A DNA stretch of 64,000 bases from Psoroptes ovis. Taxonomy: Eukaryota; Arthropoda; Arachnida; Sarcoptiformes; Psoroptidae. The DNA lies in contig PQWQ01000003.1 of assembly GCA_002943765.1 (NCBI GenBank), forward strand, positions 2,851,501-2,915,500, in the 5' to 3' direction. This document shows positions 1 to 14,849 of the stretch, piece by piece; the stretch's first letter is position 1, and every line of letters starts with the position of its first letter. Both the position numbers and the translations under genes were made by a program. Below the pieces are notes generated by a model. It saw nothing but the letters and a program-made list of their open reading frames with translations, was not told the DNA's origin and ran no database searches.

Positions 1-3000
1 TTTTTGCTTCTTAGGCGATTGAATATCAAAATAACTAGAATAATTTCAAAATAAATAAAAACCTCATTTTGAACCTTATTGAAAATTTTCAATGCTATTC
101 TCGTTTATCATAATTCACAAATCATGATTTTATTTTTCGTTGAAATTTAACGAATTTTAATTGAAAAATTTTCCCCGAAATTCTTCATTTTATTTTTGAC
201 ATTGTCTGTTGTTGCATTCAATTCTGCTGCCGGTATTCACTAATCAGAAATATTTACTGATTCATTTGAAAAAAAACGGAAAAATGAAATTCCTATGACA
301 TTTGTTTTTATACTCAAATTTAATTAAAATTTCTTCAAAAATTCTTTTAAAATTATATTTTTTGTTGTTTTGCGGCAAAAATTCCAAAACAAGATGTCAC
401 AATACAACACACTAGACGACATTTTGAACAATTGTCATCGTGATTTGACGACAATAAAAATTTCTACATCAAAACAATTCATATATGAATTTAACGTCAA
501 ACAATAAATTTTCAAATCCAAAAATAGTCAAAATAATCATAATAATCAACAGAAATTTATTCATATTTACCACCGACCATGAATATGATGATCATCGGTT
601 ATGAATTTCAATTTGCATTAATTTATACTTTGAAAGCGGCATTTTCTGTACAATAAATGTGGATTGAAAAAATAATAAAATCATGATATTAATACATGAT
701 TATTAATACATAGTAATCTATGATTACACAAATTACAGAAACAAAAACGGAAACAAGACATCATAATTAATACAAAACAAATTTTAATTGTTTGTACATA
801 TTCTGGGCATTTATCTATGTATTTATTCATTTATTTACTTGATTATTCATTCATAATTATAAACAAATGTAAATACAAATAATAATAATAATAATAACAT
901 TCATGTAAATATTCAGATATTCGGGCTCAAATATTCATATGTAAACACACGAATTAAAATATTTATCCATGTTTATGTAAATATGTAAATTATATCATTC
1001 ATTTTAAATGTTTTTTTTTCGTTATTTCGTTGTAAACAATATGTTCATATTCATTTTAGTTAAAATTGATTCAAATTCAGATTGTCAAAAGATAATTTTC
1101 CCAACTTTAATTCTCCGTAAATAAAAAGTTTTATCGTTTATTTCATTGTCATTCATTTGCTGCTGTCATTCGGGCCAACTGGAGATTTTGGTATAAAATA
1201 TTTAAAAACAACCACACATGACATTTGGACATGTGAAGGTCAGTGCAGTGCAGTGCGGCTTCGGTGTTGTTGTTAATGTCCATGATGTCATGATTTCCAT
1301 GCCCATAATATGTTTGTCTATCTTTGTCATATTTCAATACTGGGTTTCTTCTTATGGGCTGCTTCGGTTCATATTGGTTCTTCATAGATTCATATTGGTT
1401 CTGCCATATCTGCTGTTGTTGGCCACAGATTGATTAATCAAGATAATCAATGTGATGGACAATGATAAACAATGCCGACAACCAAAACCAGTGATGATTT
1501 ATTTAAATTATTTGAAATGTTTTATTTCATTTTTCTGAATTTCATATTCAACTTTAAATTTAATAAAAATTTAAAATTTAAATTCCATCATTTTCTTCGT
1601 TTTTGAATTTCATTTGTGCATATCGCATCATCATCATCATCAACATCATCATCATGATCATCATCGACATCGACAACAACAACAATAACAAAATTCAAAT
1701 TGAATTTTTTCAAATTTTAAATTTGAATTTCAATTTTTTTATTTTATTTTATTTTATTTTTAGTGCAATTGCAATTTGCAATTGCATTTCATATTCTATT
1801 TGTTTTAAATTCAGAAAAATTCAAATTTTTCTTATTTATTTATTTCGTATACAGAAATTTCGAAATTTTTTTATTTTATTTTTATTCTTATTTTTTCGGT
1901 GCAGATACAAAAATAAAGAAATGGAAAATTTTTGTATTTTATTAAATCCATTTTCCCCTTTTTTTTCCTTAATATTTTACCCTTTACTATACGGAGATTT
2001 TCGACCCCATTCACACTTTACAATTTTTTGTTTGCGATTCGTTTCTTTTTGGTTTGAGTCTCAACACATCTACGATCCTTGAAGATATAAGGGGCAAAGA
2101 CTAAGGGAAGTGAATGATGGGAATAAAGAGAATAAAAGAAAAGAAAATAAAAATTCTTAACCCATTCACAAATTCAAATATGAATGTTTATTGCATTGTT
2201 TTGCTGATTTTCAAGGAAATAACAAAACAAAACAATTCCATATTCCTATTCCATATTTCTCTTGCTTTTTTGAAGTTGCATAACAACAAGAATTGAATTT
2301 TTTGAAATAAAGAACAAAGAATAAAATTAGGGCAAAAAACGAATGAATCTTCTTAATTCTTTTTGTTATATTTTATCTTTGAGAATTCCAAATTCTTTGT
2401 TTTATTTTGATTGTTTCCTTCAATCAAATTTATCCGAAATTTCAAATGAAATTTCATTTAATTTATCTGAATTTTCATCTGATTCATTCAGAGATCATCC
2501 ATCACAATGAACGACGACATGTGACGAGTTGAAGTTTTTTTTTCCAGATAACTCGAAGATAAATTTCATTCATCATCATTCAGACAATGAGCAAGCGAAT
2601 AATAGATAAAAGATGGGTTCAAAAAGACGAAATATAAAGTTAAATCAACGGCAACAACAACAAAATTTAAAATTTGAAGAGAATCATCACTTGAAAGACT
2701 TAGATTTCGACCAAATGAATCAAAATTCAATTCAAAAATTCAAGAATTTTAAAAAAAGAACCAGAATCATAAGACTTTTGAGTTTGGATGGCCGAAATTT
2801 TGAGAAAATACCGAACAATCGGCATACATTCATTTGATACAAATTTATTTGGAAAATTTCCTCAAAATTCTGCAAATTTCAAAAAATAAAAATTTTCAAA
2901 AAACAAAAAAACAAAAATTTCGCCTTGAAAATGAACAAAGACAATTGAATTTTGAATTAAGAAAAACATAAAATTCACCAAAAAGCATATCAGATAATTC

Positions 3001-6000
3001 AATTTATTCTGTTTTGTTTGTGTGTTTGTTTTATCAAATTTCAAAATTTTCAAAATTTTTCCATTTCGCCATTTTTGCCATTTTACAATCTTATATAATT
3101 TTTAAAATTCAAAATACATAAAAATTTCAGAGAAAATTTTCAAACATTTGAAACCCGAAAATTCTTCAAAATTACATTTGTTTTTTTTTCATTTTGAAGA
3201 AATTTTATTTGAAATCCAATTCATTTCTACATTTGCAATTGGATTTTGCATCGAATATGAGATGATTCAATTGGTTATGTTTGTTTTTATATTTTAAAGT
3301 TGAATTTTTGCTTTTTTTTTTGTGAAACATTTCATCAAAAAATTCTCCGTTCATTGAATCAAATTATTTCCATTTACTTTCGCTTGAATATTCGTTGTTT
3401 TTAACGGCAAAAATTGGCCATTCAATTATAGAATTCAATGATGTTTCAAATAATAATGTTGAATCCAGAAAAATAAAGAGTTTGCATCAAAAACCAGCGC
3501 AGTAAAAAAGCCAACAAAATTTATATTTATTTCAAAAAAATTCAATTCTTTAATGAATTCTAGAAATTTGTCAATTTAATTTTATTGTATGTCTGTGTGT
3601 GAAAATTTTTTGTTTCAAATAAAATTTGAATTAAATTAAATATTTGAAATATATTCGTATAAAAAAGATAAATTTCATTTAAATAAAACCAAAAAGAATT
3701 GAATTGAATTTTAAATTTGAATCGTTTCCTTTTTCTTTGTATTCCTGAAATGATAATTGAATTGATTTTTTTGTCATTTAAACAAATTAATCTCACTTTT
3801 TCAAGGTTTACTTATTTGTCTGTATCCTCATGAAACGATTGTGCCGATTTTTGTTTCGGAAGATTGTCAGAAACTCGAATAGAACTGAACTTGGAAAAGT
3901 TGGAATTTTTCAGGGCATTCTTTGATTGATTGATAGAAAATCAACGCAATCAGTCAAAAGTTTGAATCGATTTTCTTTTTTGATTTCATATTTCTTGGTA
4001 AGGAAATTTACAAAACAAAATTTTGTCAATTTTTTTGCACTAAATTCATTTTTCCAATCATTATTAAATTGTGACGATTATTTGCACCAAATATACAATA
4101 ACACAGACACGCACACACACTAATATGATGATTATTAATGTCTTTTCCTCTCTCGTTCACTTTCCCATTAGACATTTTCTATAAAATGAATATTTTCTTC
4201 AAAAAAAATAAAAAAATAAATTTTTTTTTTTCGAAAATCCACTGAGATTCCATTTATCATTCAATCATTCATTTATTCATTCATTCAATATTCATTCATT
4301 TACTCAATGATATTCAAAATATGAATAAGCGAAATTTTGAATGAAGAAATAAAGAATTCATTCACATTTATGCATTCATCGACATTCATTTATTCAAAAA
4401 TGAATGAAAATATTTTCCTTTTTATTCTAAAAATTATTTGATTTAAAAGCAGACGAAGAAAACGAAGACGAAGATGCGAAAATTTACATGGAAAATGAAA
4501 TGAATTGTAATCATCAGCCATTATCATCATCATCATCATCATCATTGAAAAAAAAATTTTGCTAGATAATGCTTCAAAAAAATTAAATAATGATTTCATC
4601 ATTGAATTTTCAATTCACATTCATTCTATTCATTCATTTATACATTCATTTATTCATTCCTAAATAATATTATTAATAATAATGATATTCTGCTTTTAAA
4701 TTTTTCAAAAAAAATTTTTTTCATCGTCGCTCTCACTCTTCAATTCAATTCTTGAATAGCACAAATCGTTTAAACGCTGTAAACGCTGCAAAACGGTACT
4801 GGTAATTGAATGAGTATTTATCATTTAGATTTCTTTTTCTTGGGTAGAATTTAAATAGGAGAGAATTTAAATCAAATTCAAAGATTTTTTTTTCGAGGAA
4901 AATTTTCTTTTTGAATGTAAAAATAATGAATCAAGTGCAGATTTCGATATTCACATTGAATTTTAATCGGATTCTCTCTCTCTTTAAAATATGAATTCTT
5001 CTCGAAATATGAATTTTGATGAATGAATTAATTTTGTTCCTTCAAATTAAATTTCATTGAATCAATTTTAAATGAATGAAAATGATTCAATCAAATTATG
5101 AAATTTTTTATTTGAAATCGCCAGTTAATCCTTTTATCTTTTGTTTAATTTTTTCCCGTTATTCAATCATTGATCATTTGATTGATATTGTCACCAATTT
5201 TTTCCCATTCGTTTTATGAGAAAAATTTTCCTATGAATAAAAAAAAACCCGGCAAATTCCATTTCGCATCACAGATTCCATACATCGCTTCAATTCGTCC
5301 TCATAAAATGAAAATTTTTTGCTTCAGAATCGTTTCACATTGAACACCATTCATTATTCTAATCATGTACAAATTGATTTCTATTCATTCATTCCATTTT
5401 TCGATTCAATTCTTGTTGCTATGTATTAGTTATTGTGCTTAAAAATATAACATCATTATTTGGATCAGTTTATTGATAAATTGATGATAAACTTTTCATT
5501 TTATTTCATTTATTTTTCATTCATTGATATTTAATAATTCATTTAATATTTATTTACTTGGTTGTCCTAAAAGTTCTTGCCGATTTTCAAGAAGGGTACT
5601 ATGAATAAAACGAGACAAACTTTTCGGACAACCAAAATTAACTAGGAATAAATACAAAACATAACGAAAAAACGGATAACCTCATCATTCTCATCATCAT
5701 CACATTAACTGTTATCGGATAATGATAATAATAAAAATGATAAAAACTCATTATCGAATCGTTGTTGCTGTTTTTGTTGTTGTTTGTTTTTTATAATTGT
5801 TTAGTTTCATATAATTTTTTGTTTTATATGGTCATCTGCTGCTGTCTTTTCGTTTGAATTTTTTGGAATGATAAAAATTCAAGCGAAAACAATAATGAAA
5901 ATGGAATAAAACTGATCAAATTTGAAATAAAAACTAAAAACCAACGAAACTAGAAACGATCGACTGAGACACACACAAAAAAACGATGAATAAATATTTG

Positions 6001-9000
6001 AATAAATAAATGAATTCAAAAAAAAAGAGATAGAGTTTCGATTTGAAAAATTGGAAAACATCAATGAAGAATGCCAACCGCAAGGGAATTTAAATTCATT
6101 CAGTGGACTAAACATTGAAAGAATTCAAAAATAAAATGAATGAATGTTTTGAATGTCGGAAATTTTAAATTTTTTTTTTTTTTAAATCCAGTATTCGAAA
6201 TTTCATAAACAATGACAAAATTATAATCACACAATCCTATTATCATTATTATTAATATTATTAGTGCTTGCTAGATCAAAAAGTTACGATTCAAAAAACA
6301 AAACTTAAAAATTTTGAATATAAAGATAAATATTGCAAGCAACAAAATTAAAAATATGTTTCTTGTCATTTTTTTTGATGCAAAATGATTGAAATTAAAT
6401 TTTTTTTCTTTTTGTGGTTGTTTCTCTTGCAAGTTTTTTGGTATTTTGCACTTTCAAATTCAACCAATTTTCGGTAGATCGGACAACAATCGGACGAGCC
6501 CAGGAAACCGATGGTGTTCAAAGGGTAATCAATTGTAAGTTTGATGAGATTTGACAGAAATTTTGTCATTTTGTCAAATATAAAAAAAAAGAAATATTAT
6601 CAAAGCACACACAAACAAATAGTCTCATCAATAATAACAATTATTTCCAGTTTAAATAATTATTATAATTAATTTCAATTTTTTTTTGTTTGTTCGCAAA
6701 TTATTATATGAAATCTAATTGCTTTGATTTTTTTTTTTGCTATTTCAAATTTATATTTTAATTGTTGCCATTGCTTATGTTCATTTGTTGTTGTTTCCTT
6801 TTTGTTATTTTGTAATTTTGTAAATATTTTCCTTCATATATTTCGCCATTTTTATTTTTAACCGATTTTCATTGTTTCAAGTCGTTTTAATTTTCAATTT
6901 TTTTTTAGAAATTTAATTCTTTTCAAAACAAACGCGATTAATATTTGTCGGATTTAATTTCCACAAACACACAACCAACGCTGGCAAAAAGCGAATCAGC
7001 CAAAATCCACTAAAATTTATTTTAATAATTCGTTGAACTAAACAGAACCGAAAAATGAAAATGAGAAAATTTGACAAATCAAATTCAATTAAAATTTTCA
7101 TTCTATTTTTATTTTTATTTCTATTATTTTTTCCAGTAATGTTAATACAATGGAAAAATATGGAATTGAAAATTTCAAATTTCAATTTTTTCCATTATTC
7201 GCCTTCGTCTCTGTGTTGTCATTTCCATAGATTTTAATCGTTTTTTTTAACTTTTTTGAATCAGTTTTTGTTTGGTGTTCAGTGCATTTTCCGCTTTAAA
7301 AAAAATAATGAATTAATTTATTGTTGGCGTAAAATTGTTATCCATTGAATTGAATTGAAGGGAATATTATTTTTGATACAACAATGAATGAATGAATGAA
7401 TGAATGAAATGAATTGAGTTATATGCATATACATGTGGCCATATATGAATTTGATTTTGTAGATAATAAATGAATTTTCATTCTTTTGTTCAAATCAAAT
7501 TAATAGAATCTGGATAGAATTTGATCCAAATCTTATATTTTTTTTCGTAAATATTATAAGAAGGAGAAAAAGGAGATTTTGATAATTTCAATACAATTTG
7601 TTATTATTAAATCAAGATTTTGATTTGAAAATATAAAAATTTTCTAAAAATAAAATTTCTTATGGTTCCTTGAGCATATAATGTCATAGCATCTTATTAC
7701 AAATTATGTAATTCTACGAATCAACAAATTACTTTGAAACATTAAACATCTTTTGTTTGTTGGTTTTCTATGATTTGCCAATTACTCATTTTTCAAAGAT
7801 GATTCAAGATTTTAATCGTATTTTGGATGTAAAGAAATATTGACCCTTTACAACCGATTTTTCGCTGTTTGATTTTACCGAAATTTTTTTTCACAATTTG
7901 ATGAGTAAATCAATGATTTAGCCCATTCGTATTGTTTTTCAGTCCATAAGATATAGGCATAAAATGAATTTCCGCATTGACAATTTGAATATTTCTAAAA
8001 GACAGAAAAAAAAAGAAAATACAAAATATTTGCAAACTTGCAAATAATAATAATCGTGACAATCGGTTATTTATTTTGAAAAGAAAAAAATCAATTTTAA
8101 TATTGAAATATGGACTCGAACAAAAAAAAAATGTTTGAATTTTCAAAATTTCAAAATTATAAAATTTTTCAAAATTCATTCGAAATTATTCATCCATCCA
8201 TTCATTTAAAATATGAACTGAAACTATGTAATTTACTTTTGTCATTTTCATATTTTTGAATTTTTAAATTTTATTTTTTACTCTTTCAACTATGATTATT
8301 TTGTGCAGCAAAAAAAAAAAAAAAAAAAAACTGGAAAAAATCTTCAAATCTTCACATCAAACAAACGAACATTGATCGATCGATATCCATGTCGATCGAT
8401 GGGCAAGTTTCGTTGATGGCATCTTCACACGGTCTCGCATCTGAAGGGACAATGGTCAAATGACCAGAGAAAAAAGCTGAAGCCATCAAATGTATTTTAT
8501 TCAGCTTTTTTTTGCTTTTCGTTGGGATGAAGAAATCATTGATTCAATGATTTTTACCATTTCTTCGGCTTAAAACTTTCAAAGTGAGGAAAAATATTGA
8601 TCGTCAAATGTGAATGAATGCAAAATGTATCATCATCATCATGAACATTATCATCATGATCATCATCAGCATTATTATCATCATCGGCAGCATCATGAAG
8701 CGAACAAATCATTTCAACTTTATTCGGTTCGTTTGTTCGTTTCTCGTTCTTGCTCGTACATCGTGATCATCATCATGATCAAAGATGGAAAAACAACATA
8801 AACAAATGATAATGTTGTCGATGATGATTATGATCATGATGATAATAATGTATGGACAAAAATAAGAATATATTTTTTGAAAAAAATATGAAAATGTCGA
8901 AATTTGAATTTGATATTGATTTTTTCATGGCCTGTGCTTATTTACTTCTGTCTTTGGGTATCTCTGCGTGCGTGTGTGTTGATGTTGGATTGAATTTGAA

Positions 9001-12000
9001 TGAATTTCTGATAATTTTGAAAGGTTTCAGAGACATTGGCGAAGAGATTTCAAAGAAAATTGCATGACTTTGTCCGTTGGACAAAAAACAAAACAAAAAA
9101 ATCTTTTTGTTTGAGTTTTAATGGATTTTGAGAAATATGTGTGCATGGCCATCATGTGATGATCATATTTTTCCGCTGAACATTGATTTACCGAATGATG
9201 ATATTGTTTACCATCAAAATAATGGCACAATACAATGGTGAATTTAGCCGAAGAAAAAATGGCAAACAAATTGAATAAAACAAAAGAAAATCCTCGAAAC
9301 AAATAATCATTCTTAAGATATGATTTTTGAGAGGAATTTTTTTCGTCGTTGATGTTATAATCATCAGTAATTTTATTAAGATTCGTATATTTTCATTGTT
9401 TTGATTATTATTATTATTATTATTATTGATCAAGTATGTGATGAATATGTGTTTGCATGTAGACCATTGAGTGCTTGAATGCTTGCGATCCATTGTTTGA
9501 TATTCAATTCAATGAAATTCACTTTGAAAATTCAATGAAAAGAATTTTTTTCTAAATGAAAATACTTCAGAAATCCATGAAATCCAAGAGAAAAATACAC
9601 AATACTTCGTGCATGGAATTACATTTGGCCAAATAATGATAATAATCAGTGAAGAATGATAATAATAATTTTCAAATAAAGAATTTTCAATAAAAGAAGA
9701 AGAACAATAGTTGACTCTTATATTTTCGGTGATTGATTCCAGATTTCCCAGAATTAATAATATCATAGGAAGTAATGATAACGAATAAACAGAGAACAAA
9801 GCATCAAGAATTTGTCAATCATATTCAATAATTTTCCAATATTGATAATAATGGACAAACAAATTTCAAATTATTATTTGTTTTTTGTTTTCGTCTACAT
9901 TCCCAAATCAGTGAAAATCATCACATTATCATCAATGGTGAAACCAATTGATATTCATATCAGAATAAATTTGGAATTTTTGATTTGATTCAATTGTTTT
10001 CGAAAATTCTTGAGAAATGGATGCGATTTTTCACTTGATTTTTTTCTTTGGACCAAGAAAACCTTGAAAATCAATCCGAACACTGTCAACAGTGATTTTA
10101 TGTTAAAAAAAATTCTTCATTTACAAATTTAAGTATATTTAAGTATTGATTTTGTAATTTTTATGATTTTAAATATTTTTTTTCAACAAATCATGACAAA
10201 ATATTGTTTAAATTCGTTGGTATTCTCGATAAGACAATTGTTTATTTCATTTTTTTTCTTGTATTTCTATGAAATAACATCATTTCTCACATTTCCATTC
10301 ATTGATTGTTTGCTTTTGTTGTTTAAAAATCTTAGAGAATCTAAGAAATTCGTTACGAAATTTTTCTAGTTTTCCTCTGAAATCATTAAACTTTAATGAC
10401 AATAGGAAAGATTCATGAATTTCTATTTGAAATCGGATCATTTTTCTTTTTATTTCTTAAATATGTTTCTCGCCATATATCGGTTATGCGATGCTACGGC
10501 CAATATCGATCCAAGAATTGTACGAATATTTTCTTGTTCCTATCATTGAATTAAATTTTTTTCATCATAAAAAAATGGTGCGAAAATATGACATGAAATT
10601 GCCAAACATTGATAATTGTTTACAGCAAAAAGCTACATATAACGAATAGGTAAATAATGATGATGGATCTCGATCATTACCAAAGCCTGATTTTCTTTTT
10701 CTTTTTTTTTGCTTGCATTTCATTGATTTTTAAAGGGATTTTTGGCCAACTTTCACCATTTACCATCTTCAATAATGTATCATCATCATTATCATTGATT
10801 TCTCACACCATCTTATGTTTATACGATTGATTTTATCATCGTTTTCTCTCATTTTTTTCCATCATTTTGCACATGATAAAAATCAATTATCGTCTATGAT
10901 TGAAATTAATGTTTTTCTTTCGTTGTTGTGCATTTAGTAAAAGAGTTAAATTTTCCATTAAATTTGCAGTTTGTTATTTCTTTTCTTCAAAGAAAAAGAT
11001 TTGAATGAAATTCTCTCAAAGAAATCAAAGAATAAGGAGAGAATATCGTGAAAAATCATAAAAATTTACAAATTTTTGTTTGAATATAAATTTTCAACTC
11101 AAAAGTAAAATTATTAACAATTTCAATGTGATTAAACCAAAATAAAACAGTGAATAAATGTGATTCAAGAAATATTCAAAGAAAATAAAAATATTCAAAG
11201 ATTCGTAAACATTTACTTGTATCATTTAACTATATCATTTATGAATAAATTCATTCATGTTATTAATACAATTAGCAATCAAAATTCTTAGATTCTTTGA
11301 TTCTTTTCTTGAAGAAAAGAAATAAAAATGAACAAAACAAATTGTATCCAAATTGTAAAATTCTTGATCGGGTTAAAAAACGAACCATATGCTAATATTT
11401 ATGAAACATTTTTTGAACGCTTATTACACTACTGTGTACCGAAAAAAACAAATGTGAAAATGTTTTGAATATTGTTGGTGTGTGTGAATTTCAATGAAGA
11501 AAAATATTTCAAAACATTTTTCCGAAAAAAAACTGATGAAATTTTCTTATTATTTTCTCAGGGAAAAATTCTAAGGAAGAATGAATAGAATAGAAATTCT
11601 TGATTCTGTAGATTTTTGATTCTCTTTCAAATACAAAAATTCAATCGATATTTTTAAGAATTTTCTTTCTCCTTCTTTTTAATTCGAAAGAAATGAAAAT
11701 TCTTTTTCTTTGAATTTCTTAGAAATTCAATTTCAACAAACAAGACTACAATACACATTTTTTTTTTTTGGAAATCATTGATTTTGATCGCATAACAAAG
11801 AATATTCAAAGAAGAAAAAAATTAAGAAACAATCCATCAAATAGGCAAAAATAAATTTACAAAATATTCAAATTTTTTTTCATATCATCGATTTGCTTTG
11901 TAAATACTTGAAAATATTTAAAAAAATAATCGATCGGCCAAATTTTCGACAGAATTTTCAACTGAATTCCAGCTGAATTTCTTACTAAATTCTGACAATA

Positions 12001-14849
12001 AAAAAAAAGAGATTTCTCCGGAAAACGTTTCAGATTATTGAATTTGGTCTCCGATAAAATTGAATATATCCGAAAATCCAATGATCCTAAGAATAAAAAG
12101 CGACAAACAATGATATGGTCAAATATTTTCGTTGATTCTTTGATGTTCCATCATGATGTTTGATGATTATCATGATCAAAGCCAATGTGTAACAGACCTT
12201 GCGAACATATGCTTAAAATCACGACGATCGCGCACAATGATTTTTATCAATGTCGACCCAATGTCATGGAACATGTGATGATTATCTTCATGTGCAGGTT
12301 GAAACTTTCGGTGAAAACAAATTATTTCGCATGATTTGTGTTGACATTGAATCAAATCATTTTTTAATGAATAAATGAATGAATTTTGATTTAATTTTGA
12401 TTTGATTTGATTAAATCGAGCAAATTCTCTCCTCTGGTTTCAAGAATGATTTTTGAAAATTATCTTCAAACTCATCATCATCAACGAGAATCGTGCATCA
12501 CCATAAACATCGCTCGGAGCCGACCGGTCGCTCGGTGTCGACAAATTTTCTAATTTACGATATTTTTGTCTTAAATTCTTCAAAATTTTGGAATAAAATT
12601 AAAAATTCTGCAGGGGAAGTTCTCGCAGATATTCAAGAATAATGTTTGCATATTATGAACATTCTTTGATGTCTGCATTCAAATTCATTAAAATTCATTT
12701 TTTTAATTTCAAAACTTTGAATAAAAATTCATCTCAGAAAATTTTAAACTTTTTAATAATTATTCAAGATTTTATTACTTTAACGATTTTAGCATCATTT
12801 GTATCACTTTTTCGCTTATTTTTTCGCCAATTTTTTGAGCCTTTTCAACACTTTTGTTTCATTTCAGTAAATTTAAGCAGAAATTCTCAAGTATTTAACA
12901 TACGAACATAAAAAGAATGGAGAAATTGAATTAAATTAACATTTCCAAGCTCCATGATATCTTCTTTTAAACATGTTTGGCGCTAGGAAATTTCCATAGT
13001 TTTGAATTCAAATGTTTGAAAAAAGAGGATTATCATCATTCCTTAGTTGGATGCCTTGGTTACACAAAATTAAATTTAAATCATTTGTAAATATTTAATA
13101 TGTAAATATTGATTGATCAGAATGGCGATTCAGAATATCTGAATCAGGTCAGAGTTAACAGATCAGTCAATTTAGCCGTTTCAAGGCTGTCAAGCTATTT
13201 GAAAATGAAAAATCTTTTGGAAAAATTTTTAAACCCAGAAAAAACAAAAACTCTGAAATCGATTAATGAACTATGAAAAAAATCTTTAAAAATGAACGAG
13301 AAAATCTTAAAAATTCATTTTTGAGAAAGTTTGTTGCTTAAAAACTCAATTTTGAAACTTAAAAAAAAAACAATTGTTGTCATTGAAAACAATTGTTTCA
13401 ATAAACACTCTTCATTGTTGGAAACTAAATCGAGATTTCTATTTTTGAACAGGAAAAAATTGTTTTTCTCAAATTATCCAAATTTCTTCAAGAAATTTCT
13501 TCAATAATATCATTCCATTCCATTTCATTTAATGTAATTGTTTGAAAATTGTTCACCAATGCTCTTAGTAAAGCTTTGGTTCTGAATCGCATTCGGAACA
13601 CAGCCAAACATCCAAGTGAACCAAGCAAGCAAACATAATCATCATCAAATCAAGTCCAACAATTCACGATTCAAGTAAAATTAAAATGTCTTGTTTATGT
13701 GACAAATAATAAACAAAACAAAATAAAGCAGTAGCAACAGCACCAATGCAATGTCCAGCTAATGAAATGAATGGAACTAAAATTTGATTAGACATTTTAT
13801 CATTGAAAATAATGACGAAGTAATAATAATATTTGTCCATTTAACAATTGGCCCAAGTACATTTTGAAAATTTCGCCAGAATTGCTTCGTCTTAGGCTAA
13901 AAAAGCGATGAAATTTTGAAAAATTTTAAAATTTTACATTTTCACATCAGGCTTTCTACAATGCTTGTTTCAATGTTGTTTGTCAATTTAACAAAGATGA
14001 TTCACTCAATTCAACAAAAAAAAAGAATTGAAATTGAAAAATTGAAAAGTCTTAAAAAGTTTAAATCATAGAATATGATGATAATAACGATAATAAAATA
14101 GTCAAGTCACGAAAAGGCCATAGTTTTTTTTGAATTTTATTTGATATTTATTTTTATTCATTCTCAACAAAAATAAAATGGATAAAAATGGGAAGAAAAA
14201 CATGAAAAACTTTATTATCTCGTTAAATAGTGATAATAATAGTGACAATAATAATAATAACAACAATAATGATGAAAATGAAAATAACGATGATGATAAT
14301 ATGATATGATTGATCATTTAATTTCAATTCATTTCATTTCAATTTTTTTTAAAACTTTGGGTAATGAGAAATGATGATAATAAATAAGGAAACAATTCGG
14401 TAAACAATTTCAAGAATGAACCTATCGGATGTGCGCCGGAATCTTGGACCGTGAAGATATTCAAAGATTTAATTTGCATCGTTTCGGTGGTGCTGATGAT
14501 GGATTTATGGTTATTATCGCAGTTGGTACTCATGAATGTTTTGATTACGACGATAATAGCAACCAAATTTAAGCCGACATGATTTGTTCTTATTAGTTTG
14601 GCTCGGAATTCAAATTATCATCAGTTTTATGGTCAGCTATTTGTTTAGGATTGATTCAAATTTTAATTCAAAGTTCTTTCGGGTTTTTTTTCTTATTTTG
14701 AAGATTAATACAAGTGCTGACATCTTTCAGTTCGTGGAGTGATAATTTGATTTAAAATTGATTTCAGCTGATTTTAAATTTCGGACAAATCTTTGAATAT
14801 TTTCTCTAAGATTTATTCTGCCGGTAATGAATAATAATTCAATTTTAAA
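1..14849. other. gene-poor AT-rich region upstream of the SLIMP-like gene
   Basis: I found no convincing protein-coding gene in this stretch. It is made of AT-rich sequence, poly-A and poly-T runs (for example about 21 A at 8310-8330) and short tandem repeats such as TGAA repeats near 7382-7410, CATT repeats near 4258-4300 and ATC/ATG repeats near 8630-8700. Open frames here have low-complexity translations rich in F, I, K, N, L or H, which is what random AT-rich or microsatellite sequence gives. A few less AT-rich patches (1150-1440, 6380-6560, 8380-8470, 12120-12310, 12480-12545) stand out in composition. It could be intergenic DNA or a large intron of a gene lying outside the window. Confidence 0.6.
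5558..5635. mobile_element. short mariner-like inverted-repeat element (MITE or remnant)
   Basis: The left end reads ttggttgtcctaaaagtt and the right end aacttttcggacaaccaa. Reverse-complemented, the right end matches the left over 18 bp with one mismatch. The ends resemble terminal repeats of mariner-family DNA transposons, which commonly carry a GGTTGTCC-AAAAGTT type core, and the left end continues into a TTGCCG-like segment that is also mariner-like. Only about 42 bp separate the repeats, so no transposase fits. It is a deletion derivative or MITE. A clear TA target duplication is not visible at the exact ends. The family assignment is from memory of terminal-repeat consensus. Confidence 0.55.

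Noticed and set aside
1149..1433. Overlapping frames on both strands in a less AT-rich patch
   Set aside because: Neither translation resembles a known protein and the two are mutually exclusive; a GTGCAGTGCAGTGC repeat explains part of it.
1603..2082. 159-residue plus-strand frame rich in Phe, Ile and Asn
   Set aside because: Composition follows poly-T and ATT/ATC repeats; no domain, weak start context, no splice support.
8451..8466. TGGTCA-AA-TGACCA inverted repeat as an ecdysone response element
   Set aside because: The spacer is two bases, not the one expected of a classical element, and no gene is nearby.
8610..8801. His-rich 63-residue frame
   Set aside because: It is a translation of CAT/ATC microsatellite.
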